From Gavia stellata (Eukaryota; Chordata; Aves; Gaviiformes; Gaviidae), in assembly GCF_030936135.1 (NCBI RefSeq), contig NC_082598.1, positions 29,382,687 through 29,446,686 of the forward strand: a stretch of DNA of 64,000 bases. The letters run 5' to 3'. Numbering within the stretch: position 1 is the first letter of the stretch; the number at the start of each line of letters is the position of its first letter. The notes beneath the pieces are model-generated. The model saw only the letters and a list, made by a program, of their open reading frames with translations, ran no database searches and was not told where the DNA came from. Positions 23,293-33,660 of the stretch are shown one piece after another. The translations under genes were made by a program, and so were the position numbers.

Positions 23293-26200
23293 CTGCAAGT
23301 AACACCTCAAATATCCAGACACAGATAAGGATTTAGGTGACTTTTAGGTATCTAAATCCAAGCGACATTTAGACAATCCCTGCTTGACTATGTAACTTCC
23401 TGCAGTCCACACTTGCCTACATTTTCCTATTAAAGTCTTCAAAGTCTGCATGAAGTTTTGCTTCTGGTCATGCCAGAATACAGCAGCTTAGCAGCTACTC
23501 ATGGCAGGCTTCCCTAAATTCCATAGCCTTGGTTTGCACAGCCTGTATTAGACCCCCTTGGGAGGTCTGAGCACAGATAGCAGAGGAATAGAGATCTCCC
23601 AAAACACAGCTGCCATAACTACTTTTGAAAGCACAGCCAAAAAAAAAAAAGAGAAAAATGGCATAAAATTGCCCTTTCTAACAGTGCAGTGGTTACAGTG
23701 CTCCCGCAGGAAATGGAACTGTTGAGCTCAATTCCCTCTTCATTCTGAAGCTGTTAAAAATTAGATCTACAACTCAGTAGAGTATCACAACCACCTGAAC
23801 ATAGACTCCTCCTGAATCAGAGCACACTATCCCTTGAAGTCACAATATTCTGTAAAAAAGAACACAGTTCTGCTGGGCCAGATAATAGGGAGCAGGACCA
23901 TCACTACACAGCCCAGTGATTGGGGCACTTGGGAGCTGACTCTTAGTTTCTTCAAGACAAACAAACATAAGATCCAGCTCGTTTTCCTAGAGGAATGGCT
24001 CCCAATCAAGGTGCACTTCTTGCAAATCCCAGACAAAAGTGCCCAACTCTACCAACTGTAATACAAGGTAAATGCTGACCTATGACTCCACAAAGAGTTT
24101 GTCTTAGGAGTAAAAAACTTATGTTATCAATAAAGAACAAAATTGTATTCTCAAAGAACTGAGAAAACACACAGAAAAAGTATTCATCATCCATTTTTTT
24201 GATTCTTCTTGTGAGGAGATCTTAATCATCCCAAGCACAAGTGTATAACTGAAAGCAGAATTACCACCACTGTTGTACAGATGCCTCAGAGTTAACCTAA
24301 GAGAAACATTAAATGTGTGCCAATGAAAACAGTGAGCTTCTTAAGTTCCTCTGTTTCTGTGAGAAATTTTTTCTAAAGTCTATCGGCATTGTGGATACTA
24401 GCTACTTTAGGCAAATGTTCATACTAAAGGAGTACCTCAAACATTTTCTTTCTTGTCAACTCCTGGAAGCAACAATAAACCTCAATCTTTGCATTGACAA
24501 CTTACTACCATAGATTTTAAAAGGGACTATTGCATCCAAATTTGCTTTCAGTGACTGCTCAAGAAAAAAATGTTGGATTGTGAAAGACATGCTTCTCTAA
24601 ACACCACAGATTGCTAGTTTTGCATAATAGTAAAGTAAATATTTACAGGCAACTAAAGAGCATGTTGTATTTTTCCCTTCTACAGGAAAGGTCTTCACGA
24701 AAAACACTAAACCTATTTAAAATCATCATCGGTGACTCAGCAAGCATAAACTTAATTTTTCCAGTTTTCCAATGTTGCTAGTTGTCCATCTCTTGAACAT
24801 CTACATGAGTTTTTTCCATCAATTTCTGTGGTGAAAATTAAATAAAACTAGAGATAGCGCTAATGGTTCCTATAACATCAATGAGAATTTAATAAAGTGT
24901 CCTATAGATAAACATAAATGCATTATACCTACTCTTTATATATTCCCTGATATTGTTTCTTTTCCTCTTGCCACCAAATAGTGCAATACACAAAGAAGAT
25001 ATGCACCAGTTTTAAGTGCTCTAGTATGTCAATGGTACCTGCATAAACTTCAGACATGCTCTGTCCTCTCAATTCTAACAAATAATGGAATAGAGGCATA
25101 AGTAATGGAATCTTCTTCAGAGAAAAATAGGCCTGTAGAAGGAAACAAGGGTGCTACATGCTTATTCACTTGGCTTACTTCAAGCTTCCAGGTTAGTGGC
25201 CAAGAAAAGAAACCAGTCTCCCTCAACTCTCTCTGTAGTCCATAGTTTCTCTAAGTCTGTAAGACTGAGGTACCTTGTAGATACATATTTATCTCCCTTT
25301 CCAAGGGAAGGGCAGGAAGACTTAGAAGCAGAATCCCTGAGGGCAGACTGAAAGAAACCAACCCTAATTGCTGGAGATTTTGGCATAAAATAGATTTAGC
25401 ACAGCACTGGACCAAAACATATTCTCAATACTTGAAGAATACTGGTGCAAGTTCCCTTCCTACCACTGTTGTTAGAAAACTTGATTCAAGAAAGACTTTT
25501 TTGAATTGAATGCTGTGTGCACATAGTTAAGAAATGTCACTGTCTGTTTTTTAAGGCAACAAGTCATTTGCTTTTAATACAATCAGGTTTTGTATTAAAC
25601 AAGAATATAGTTAGAATACAGGATGCTTAAAAACATCAGATAATTTCTTCTGAGAGCTAAAAAATTCTGCCCCTAATGCAATGCCATTAACCGCTGCTTA
25701 CCTGAATGCCATTTTTTTCAGTAATGACTGCAATAAAGGAAATACACCAGGAAGTAACTCTGAACTAATTTCAGTGCAGATTTTTAAAAAATCCTAGGCT
25801 TATCTAGGACTGCTGAATCAGACTGCTCACAGTTGATTTTCTGAAACCACAGAAAGAAAAAAAAGTAAGATGGAAAAAAAATACAGTCCCATCTGACTAC
25901 AGAAATACTAAAAATTCATTGGACCAAAATTCACAGCTTATCTTCTGCAAGATGTGGGAAGAATTTGATCTCATGGGTGTCATTTCAATAACATGCCTGT
26001 TATATTAAAGCACAGAAATGACAGATTATATTAAGATTTATGGATGAAAAGCTTATGGTAGCATGCAATTTTCTTTTTAGACACAGAAGTATCATCTAAA
26101 TTACTAGTCTATAAAACAGCCTGAATCACAGTATAAGCACTTGACAAAAAATATCTCCTGCTGTTGTCACCACAAACCTAACAGATGCTCTCCCAATAAA

Positions 26201-27278
26201 GAAATATCATTAGGGCTAACAGTCTACTGTCTGTATCTTCTATGCATGATGGGTATCTACTAAGAAATGCAGAAGACAACTGTTGGATCAAGAAGCATCA
26301 AGATATCTTGAGCAAGCCATACACCAAAGTACTATGTAGTATTTATGCTAGAAAGAAGTGGAAAGAAGACAAGTACTACCATGAAATGCAGAAAGAATAT
26401 AATTAGGGGGCAGTAAACAGGTGGCCTTGTAGAAGTCCTCATAATGCCATTGAGGAATCTGCTACCCAGCCAAGCAATAGTTCATGTATGGAAAATATGT
26501 TAGATTATGAAAACTATCTGCAGTTCCCTCCATATCCTTGATATTGTTCCTCTTCTAATGTTGAAGCAGGGCTCTGTTGTCAGCTCCTGTGATTTTATCA
26601 ACTCTCATGATGTTGGTCTTAAAGCTCTAGATACTGGATTCACCAACCATTACAGCTTTCCTTTCCCTGTAAGAGAAGGTGGTTCCCAGTTCTCATGGCT
26701 ATTGAGCAAAAACTGAACATGTCAAGTGTCAATGTTTAAACACACAACAGCATATAAAAAGAAATTTGAACATACTCATTCTTAAAGCCTCTTTTGACCG
26801 ACTCACAATATTCAAATGCCTGGGAGTGTGTAACAGAAGCTGCAAATGTTCTACATTTTTAATCAGTTCTATCCTATTCACATGAAAATTTGGGAGTCAG
26901 CAATGCACTTCTATTTGACTACTTTATCATGCAAAAAATATAACACCATGCTTTAATAGTCACTGTAACAAGTAGAAAGTGTGAGATAAATCCTCCCAAG
27001 GTATAGGCATAAAGTCACACACTAAAAAACAGAACAGGCAAAAAGTCACTGGAAACAAGGTTTTGTATAATCTTTCATTTTCAGTGTTACAGAAATCAGA
27101 GAGCCAAACTGAAATGGACCAACTGAAGAATGAATGTTAAGGCAGCATAAGAAATTTGATACTAAGCAGCTTTTGTCTGCCAATACAAGTAATACTCAAA
27201 TTCCAGTGTATACAAATTTAAGAACAAAGGTGCCATAGTTATTCTAAAAGGAAATACTGCAATTTAGGGGAAAAAAAA

Positions 27279-27405
27279 CTTTTCATACAGCAAAGCAGCA
27301 AAAATAAAAACCCCTTTTCATACAGCAAGGCAGTAGAAGAAAACCCTTTTCATAGAGCAAGGCAGCAAAAAAAGAAAAACCATTTTTATATAGCAAGGCA
27401 GCAAA
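27279..27405 (+). repeat. Degenerate tandem repeat, about 3.7 copies of a 32-36 bp unit
   Basis: Units begin at 27279, 27314, 27346 and 27382. Each has the core cttttcatacagcaaggcag followed by an A-rich tail of variable length (cagcaaaaataaaaacc and similar). Unit lengths are about 35, 32 and 36 bp plus a partial last copy. It is an old minisatellite-like expansion and has no open frame worth reporting. Confidence 0.85.
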
Positions 27406-30400
27406 CATGAGAAGCATGTTATTATCACATGAACTGTTATTTGCACAATTAAATGCACTAGTTTTCCTGATAGTTCAAGTTCACTGTAATCCTGTAATTT
27501 CTCCCAGGAAATTCCATATCCTCAGACAAATTACAAATTGCTGACATAATTCATTCAAAGTTCATTTTGATGACCAGACCTCCTTTCCCATCCATGAAAT
27601 AAAATACTCTGATTTACCCCTATTTTAACCACTAAAATATAAACATATTGAGTCATCATACCAATCTGAAATACATGGTATCCCAGTAAGGGAGATGTCA
27701 CATAAAACTGGGCACATCTTTCCAAAAGAAATACTTGGTTGGTGCTAGATGTCATGTCCAGACAGATTCTTTTGGTTGAAGCAGAAACCTGAAACACATT
27801 TAACCTTCCTGACTTACATTTTCACTTAAAGTAAGTAGATGTAAACTTGCAACTACAACAATGGGTACTTCCCATATTTACAATGGAACTTTGCTGAATC
27901 TTCAAGAACATTCAGGTTAAGAACTAGTTTAGCTGATGGCGAACTTACTACAATTCTAAGCTCTCTCTTCTTTATTTTTAACAGCTGGTGGCAAAGATGT
28001 GTGATGTTTCCACGCCTCATAAGCTGAGCAAGATTTAGTAAACATATGGAAGATATCAAAGATTTTTCAAAAACTGAAGTTTCTATGGAAGACATTCATT
28101 TTAAGAACTAGACTATGGTTAGCATTATCTGATATTTCTCAATACCAGAACATGAACATCCATTTTGCCTACCTCAGCAGGCAGTGGGAAATTGTTCTGG
28201 GGAAATTAACCTTTAATTAATGCAAAATTTATGCTTTGGGGTTATTAGTTTTCTTTAAGTTTCTAGGGCTTGCAAAAATTACTCATAAAAGTTTCAAGAG
28301 TGCCATGCTGTTTTTCTGAACACACCCAGAGACCACTCTAATGCCTTTCTGACTACCCAGACATTCACCGCATTGAGGTTTGCTAAGCAAGTAGAGCAGT
28401 GATGGCAAGTCTCTGGCTATACATTGCTGAGAATCACAATTCAATAGGCAGGGGAGTAACACAGTACTCGCTTCAGGTTCCTGCTTTGCTGGGAATTCAA
28501 TAAGCAGATGCCTGCACAAGAGCCATTAGCACCAGAAAGCAAAATTGGAAACCATAAAAAAACTTAAAAAAAAATCTTAGTGGCCTAATTTGTGACAATA
28601 AAAAGATTTTGAAAAAAAAACATTTTGAGGGGGTAGAGGGATACAGTTAGAGGAAAACCTCCTCTTAAAAACAGCTTTCAAGCCTGGAAAACTAGAAGGG
28701 ACGAAAAGAAATCCCGGCTGCCCTGTGGCTCCCATTCAGTGTGTCAATCACCACGTGTGTAGAAATCCCACCAGAAGCCCTGCCCCGCACAAGGCAACTA
28801 GACCTCACAATTGGACTTACCTTCCCCCCCACCACCACCATTAATGCCTGACCAGCAGGCTTAGCCTTCTGAACTTGAAGGTGACCGGTACATCATATAT
28901 GTGTAATGTGCATTGCTGATTATACAACTACTTAACCTATTTAAAATCAGAAGCTTTCAATGACATGAATTGGATGCTAAAACGGAATGGAAGCTAAACA
29001 AATGGCAGGAAACTTCTTCGAAGCATTTGTCTCCTTATGTTTCATGCATTTCTTATTCATTTTTCTCTAAAATGTATAGATTATTCTTACACTATAAACG
29101 TCTGCCTAGAAGAAATTAAAATTTTTAATTTGAATGTATAATGTTAACTTTACACTACTGACTTTTTTCTGAATTGTGACTAAAAAGATACTAACCCTTG
29201 GACCAAGGATAAGAGCAGCAGCAATATTAGTCAAAGGAAAGGACATGGTTTAGAGTCAAAGTAAAGCTTCATCTGTACAGCATAGCTGGATATTTGTTTG
29301 TCTTCTTCCCAAAGACGAAAATGGATTTACACAATGTCTCACAGGTCGATAACCTACTACCTATAAAATTTAGAGGTGACTTACTCATTTTTCAATAGGA
29401 TACCACTTTGTTCAGAAACATGTAATCTTTGAACATTTTGCTTCAGTAGGAGAAAATAAAGAAAGAGGAGGATATTTTTTGAAACTACCAGGACATCTTG
29501 ACAGAAACAACTGAAGAGATGATGACTAGAGATTAAACCTATTCATTATTGTCAAAGTTATGAAACAACGAGCTGATACAGAAGACTCAAGATTTAAGTG
29601 GGTTAATAAGGCACTTACACTAGTGTATGCGTTTGACTATGACTTTGACATAGTATCAAAAGTTTGTGGATCACATAAGGATTTGTAAGATAAAAACTTC
29701 CATCTGTCACTGAAACAGTAACAATCTGGTGAATTACTTTGTCAAAGAAGAAAAATCTTACTGTATTTATGGCTAGGACTATTCAATTTAATTGTCACCC
29801 CTAGAACGGATGCCAGCTTTCCTCCCATTCAAATTTTCTTTGGAAATCTCCAAGTTACAAAATGATCCTATCTATGATGCGGAAAAAGCAAATGGAAACC
29901 ATCTGGGTTCTTAGCCCTTCCAGACCACTATCAACACTATTCCATATACTCTGACTTTACAGGGAAAAGGAGAATTGTTAATAACTTCTGAACACATTCA
30001 GTTGTCATTTCAGACTTCTTTTCCAGCCTTGTCTACACGCACTACAAATGACTTAAACTTACAGCTTTGAAATGGCTGAGCAGGAACAAACCAAAGCTTA
30101 AAAAAGGCATTTACTACTTAATTCTTTTGTTACATGGTTGCTACAAGTCAAATAGCTAGGGGGAAAAAAAAAAGAAGATAGCTACTTACTCTACAGTTCC
30201 TGATATTCTTTCAGCTATATTATCCATTTGGACAATATTCGTACATGTACAGAACTAGCATCTTTCAAACAATAAGCTGTCTCTCAGCAATGTCTGTCCC
30301 TCCACACTGTGCGATGGCAAAAATGCACAGGCTGTTACGGCAAGGTGGACTCAGCCATCTGCGTTTCTTCCTGAAGATGTGAAAATGTAGGAGGTTGGGG

Positions 30401-31959
30401 AAAGCCTGACAACTGTAGCATGTTCTGCTTCTATAATCTCCAGGTCCCACCAGTTCCGGGACAACTTTAACATAGGGAAAATAATCCACCCAGCAGAAGA
30501 TTTTACATTGGAAGCAGGAGCAATGGAAGAAATCTCCATGTCACACCACTGGCTCATGGAAGTCCAGAGCAGACATACCTGTATACTACAGATATATGCT
30601 GTATTATTACATGAATGCAGAGCTGCAGGTCCGAGAGACCTGGGATGGAAAGCTCCTCAATGCTACCAGTGGTTTTATTTCCAAGAGAATACCCTGACTG
30701 CTTTCTGAAATCTAATGAGATTAACAATGCAAGGAGCACGTAAGTGACTTCTTACTGTTCCGTTCAGAGGCAGCAAGGGGAAAAAATGAGAAGCTCTTTT
30801 CCTAGGAAATGCTTCCTGAGTCTGAGACGCTCTCGAGTGACTTTCAGTAATATTGGAGTGACAGTATAGGCTATTCTGAAACTAGGAGCTTTTTGAGGTG
30901 ATGAGCAGTGGCAATTGCTCTGGGCAATTACCATTACTGTCAAATCACTGTTAAGTTAAATCTCTCTGGTATCAAACAGATCAGACGTGGAAGATTCTAG
31001 CACATTAGATTTTAAAACACTAGGTTCTGTATATGGCAGAACTGAGTGTTACAGGTTTGAGGAAGAGAAGAAGGGAAAGACAGACTTTGACAATCACTGA
31101 CCAGCCAGTCCCAAAGCATGAGCACCATCCACTGAGCATTGATCTTGAACTCTCTCTGAACTGTGGCACATGAATTGGAACAGATGCAGTCTGACGCAGT
31201 CCCAAAGAAGGAAACTCACGTCTACCTTCACTTCGCCTAAGGACTGGGTGAAGATGACTTAAATGTTCAACATAGAAAATGCTTCTTTTGCAAGAAAAAG
31301 TGAGCCTTGGAATTTAGGAAGAGCAATAGCTTACAGGAGTACCTGCAATGATGCAACCTGACAGTCATCTTTCCCACAGGTTTACAGGAGCTGTCCCCCA
31401 TGGATTATTCTATGAAGAAAAGTTTTTATAACTGCCTCAATTTCTGTGTCCTCTCTGAAAAAAAGCAGTATGTATTGATTTACCATGTATGCAAAGGCTG
31501 GCGTCCCACAGAATGCACACTGTCATGGGAAACATGCTTTGCAGCAAGGGGCAGGGCTTGAATCATGAAAGCATAAACTTCACCATTCCAAAGCAGCTCT
31601 GGCAGTATCTGACTTTCAGCCTCTTTTCACTTTCTGCAGGGCAATGCGCTAAAAACTACCTTATGCTGGCAACAACACTAACAGAGAATTACAAACTGTA
31701 TGGCACCCAAAGAAGCAGATGCTGGAGGGGTTCCACTCTAATGACAAAGATGGTGACAAGGAACTGAAGGACAGCTGGATTCATTTCATCCCTTCATGAT
31801 TTGGCAATCGGAGAAGAGGGACAGGGGAGCAGAGAACCACAGAGGTAACACTGCCACTTTGGTCAGTTGTGAGCAAACACACTTTCCCAAGCTGATGCTA
31901 TGATGAGGTGGCCACCACTTTTAAATAATTCTGCCCCTGATTACATGGACATCTCTACT

Positions 31960-32728
31960 GGGTGTAAGTGGCAAGCTGCTGGCAATGGGGGGACTGCAGG
32001 GGTGGCCTCCATGAGAAGAGACCAGGGGCTGACCCATGCTGGATATGGCCAGTTCCAGCTGGCTCCACACCACGGGACTCAGCTGAGCCCATTAGCCAAG
32101 TTGGTGGTGCCTCTGTGAAAACGTATTTCAGAAAGGGCAAAAAACATCACATGGGCAGAGAAGTGGAAAAAGAGTAAGAAACAGCAGTGCAAGCACCAAG
32201 GTCAGAGGAAAAGTAGGTGCTCCACGGCAGAGCAGATATTCCCAAAAGGACTGCAGCCCATGGAGTATCCACACCGAAGCAGAGCAAGAGTGAGAAGGAA
32301 GGAGCAGCAGAGAACCACAGTCCTCGCCTGCATTGCTCGTTGCCTCACTGAAGGGACTAAGGGCCACCTGCGGCGATAACGAGGCGGGAGGAGAGGATTC
32401 TGGAATGAAGCTGAGCCTGGGAATAAGGGAGGAAAGGTGTTTTCCCCAAGTGTTTTCATGCTTGCCTCTTTTTTTGTTTTTGTTTCACAATACCTGAATC
32501 AGTAATTAAATATTTCTATTAATCCGTAATAAACACATTTCCTCCAGTCGAGTCTGTTTTGCCTGCGACAGTAATCGGTAAGCAATCTGCCAGCCCCTCT
32601 CTTGACCCACCAGCTTTCTCACTCTCGTTCTTCCCGTTTTCTGCCCCGTCCCAGAGGACAGGGGCAGGGTGAGCGAGCGGCTGTGCGGGTGCTTGGCTGC
32701 CCGCTGAGGCCACCCCACCACCACACCC
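31960..32728 (+). mobile_element. ERVL-like long terminal repeat, diverged, + orientation
   Basis: The layout fits a family of bird ERV LTRs I recognise. There is a GC-moderate block with ggctccacaccacgggactc, a caagttggtggtgcctctgt / gaaagggcaaaaaac block, repeated ctgcagcccatgg- and caccgaagcagagca-type modules, ggaatgaagctgagcctggg, then agtaattaaat and a polyadenylation signal AATAAA at 32528-32533. This is followed by gagtctgttttgcctgcgac, a ctcactctcgttcttcccgt segment and gtgagcgagcggctgtgcgg, ending near ccaccccaccaccaca. No internal gag/pol sequence is attached, so it is a solo or truncated LTR. The 5' limit is uncertain (31.83-32.03 kb). No target-site duplication could be fixed. 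It lies in CORIN intron 1, antisense to the gene. Confidence 0.7.
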
Positions 32729-32805
32729 AGAGCGGGCCGTGCTCCAGTGGGCACTGAGGGCCAGGAACCGCAGCAGGGGTGCACCCGAAGGAGAAGGCAT
32801 AGCAG

Positions 32806-32925
32806 CAACCAGACAACACTTTCTGGTATCTATTGCAACCAGACAACACTTTCTGGTATCTATTGCAACCAGACAACGCTTTCTGGTATCTATTGCAACC
32901 AGACAACACTTTCTGGTATCTATTG
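32806..32925 (+). repeat. 30-bp minisatellite, exactly 4 tandem copies
   Basis: Four head-to-tail 30-bp units start at 32806, 32836, 32866 and 32896. The unit is caaccagacaacactttctg followed by gtatctattg. Only one substitution is seen (copy 3 has acgct for acact), so the array is young or homogenised. Each unit contains a short inverted repeat, CCAGA...TCTGG, separated by 8 bases. As the period is a multiple of three, frames stay open on both strands (for example the decapeptide AIDTRKCCLV repeated on -), but this is a consequence of the repeat and not evidence of a gene. The array lies about 80 bp beyond the end of the LTR. Confidence 0.97.
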
Positions 32926-33557
32926 CTGGCTTTAACCTCCAGATGTTCAGATTCCGCAGGTGACCAACCAGAAATAACAGCATATGCACGAATAAATAAT
33001 TACAAGTATTGCTTTAAATTATAGTGGCTTGAAACCACAGCTGAAGAGAATCTCCCCCTTCAGGGGAGCAGCCTTCTGCACAAGGTAGGCACGGGATGAA
33101 ATCTAATTCAGACTTCAGAGGTGGCAAGATTCTCATCTCTTTTTGAAACGGCAAGCTCTTGCTTGATTGTAGTCTCGTTATTATGTTTACATTTAGGATA
33201 TTAAACCATTATCCCTACTTCTTTCATGTTTGCTGATTAGAAAGACAAGCCGAAATTAAAAACACCGCTTGGAAGGGAACGATCTGTTCCACAGCAGAAG
33301 AGCAGAAATGAGTTACGCTTCCATCTGACAGAAAAGGAGGAAGGAATTCACCGTCAGGGTTTCAAAGCGCACACCGATCTGGACGCGGGGGAAGCTCTCG
33401 ACGCCGCGCAGCGCCGGGGCGGGACGGGGCGGCAGAGGCCGGCCGGCCCAGCGGGCCTCAGCGCGGCGGGAGGCCGCGCTCAGCTGCGGGCCCGGTGCGG
33501 CGCCCAGCGCCGCCGGGCCCCGGCGCTAGGGCCTGTCGGAGGGGGTACCCGCCTGCT

Positions 33558-33567
33558 CTATTTTTAC
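33558..33567 (+). promoter_or_regulatory. MEF2-like AT-rich site (near-consensus)
   Basis: The decamer CTATTTTTAC differs from the MEF2 consensus CTA(A/T)4TA(A/G) only at the last base. It sits in an AT-rich patch within the intronic CpG island, 93 bp from a perfect match at 33651. It is a short motif that could be chance. Confidence 0.3.
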
Positions 33568-33650
33568 CACGGTATTTTTTGCATTCAGACTTTCCACTGC
33601 AGGCGGCCCGGGTCGGGCCGGGGGAATCTGGCAGGTCAGCCCAGCCAGAG

Positions 33651-33660
33651 TTATTTATAG
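33651..33660 (-). promoter_or_regulatory. TATA-like / MEF2 consensus element in intronic CpG island
   Basis: On the + strand this is TTATTTATAG, a full match to the MEF2 consensus YTA(A/T)4TAR. On the - strand it reads CTATAAATAA, a TATA-box form oriented in the direction of CORIN transcription. It is embedded in DNA that is otherwise nearly all G+C. A - strand start would be expected near 33625. No obvious coding first exon follows: the first ATG downstream is quickly stopped. Any transcript would probably have a noncoding first exon. Confidence 0.4.

Noticed and set aside
25151..25386. Overlapping ORFs on both strands (66 and 68 codons), possibly an exon or LINE fragment
   Set aside because: No splice sites in phase, no recognisable protein or repeat block, and equal openness on both strands.
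32806..32925. Possible CRISPR-like array
   Set aside because: The copies are directly abutting 30-bp tandem repeats with no unique spacers, in a bird nuclear genome.
32519..32989. 156-codon - strand ORF with a repeated AIDTRKCCLV decapeptide
   Set aside because: It is created by the 30-bp minisatellite (a multiple of three) and the adjacent LTR end. No splice or start support.
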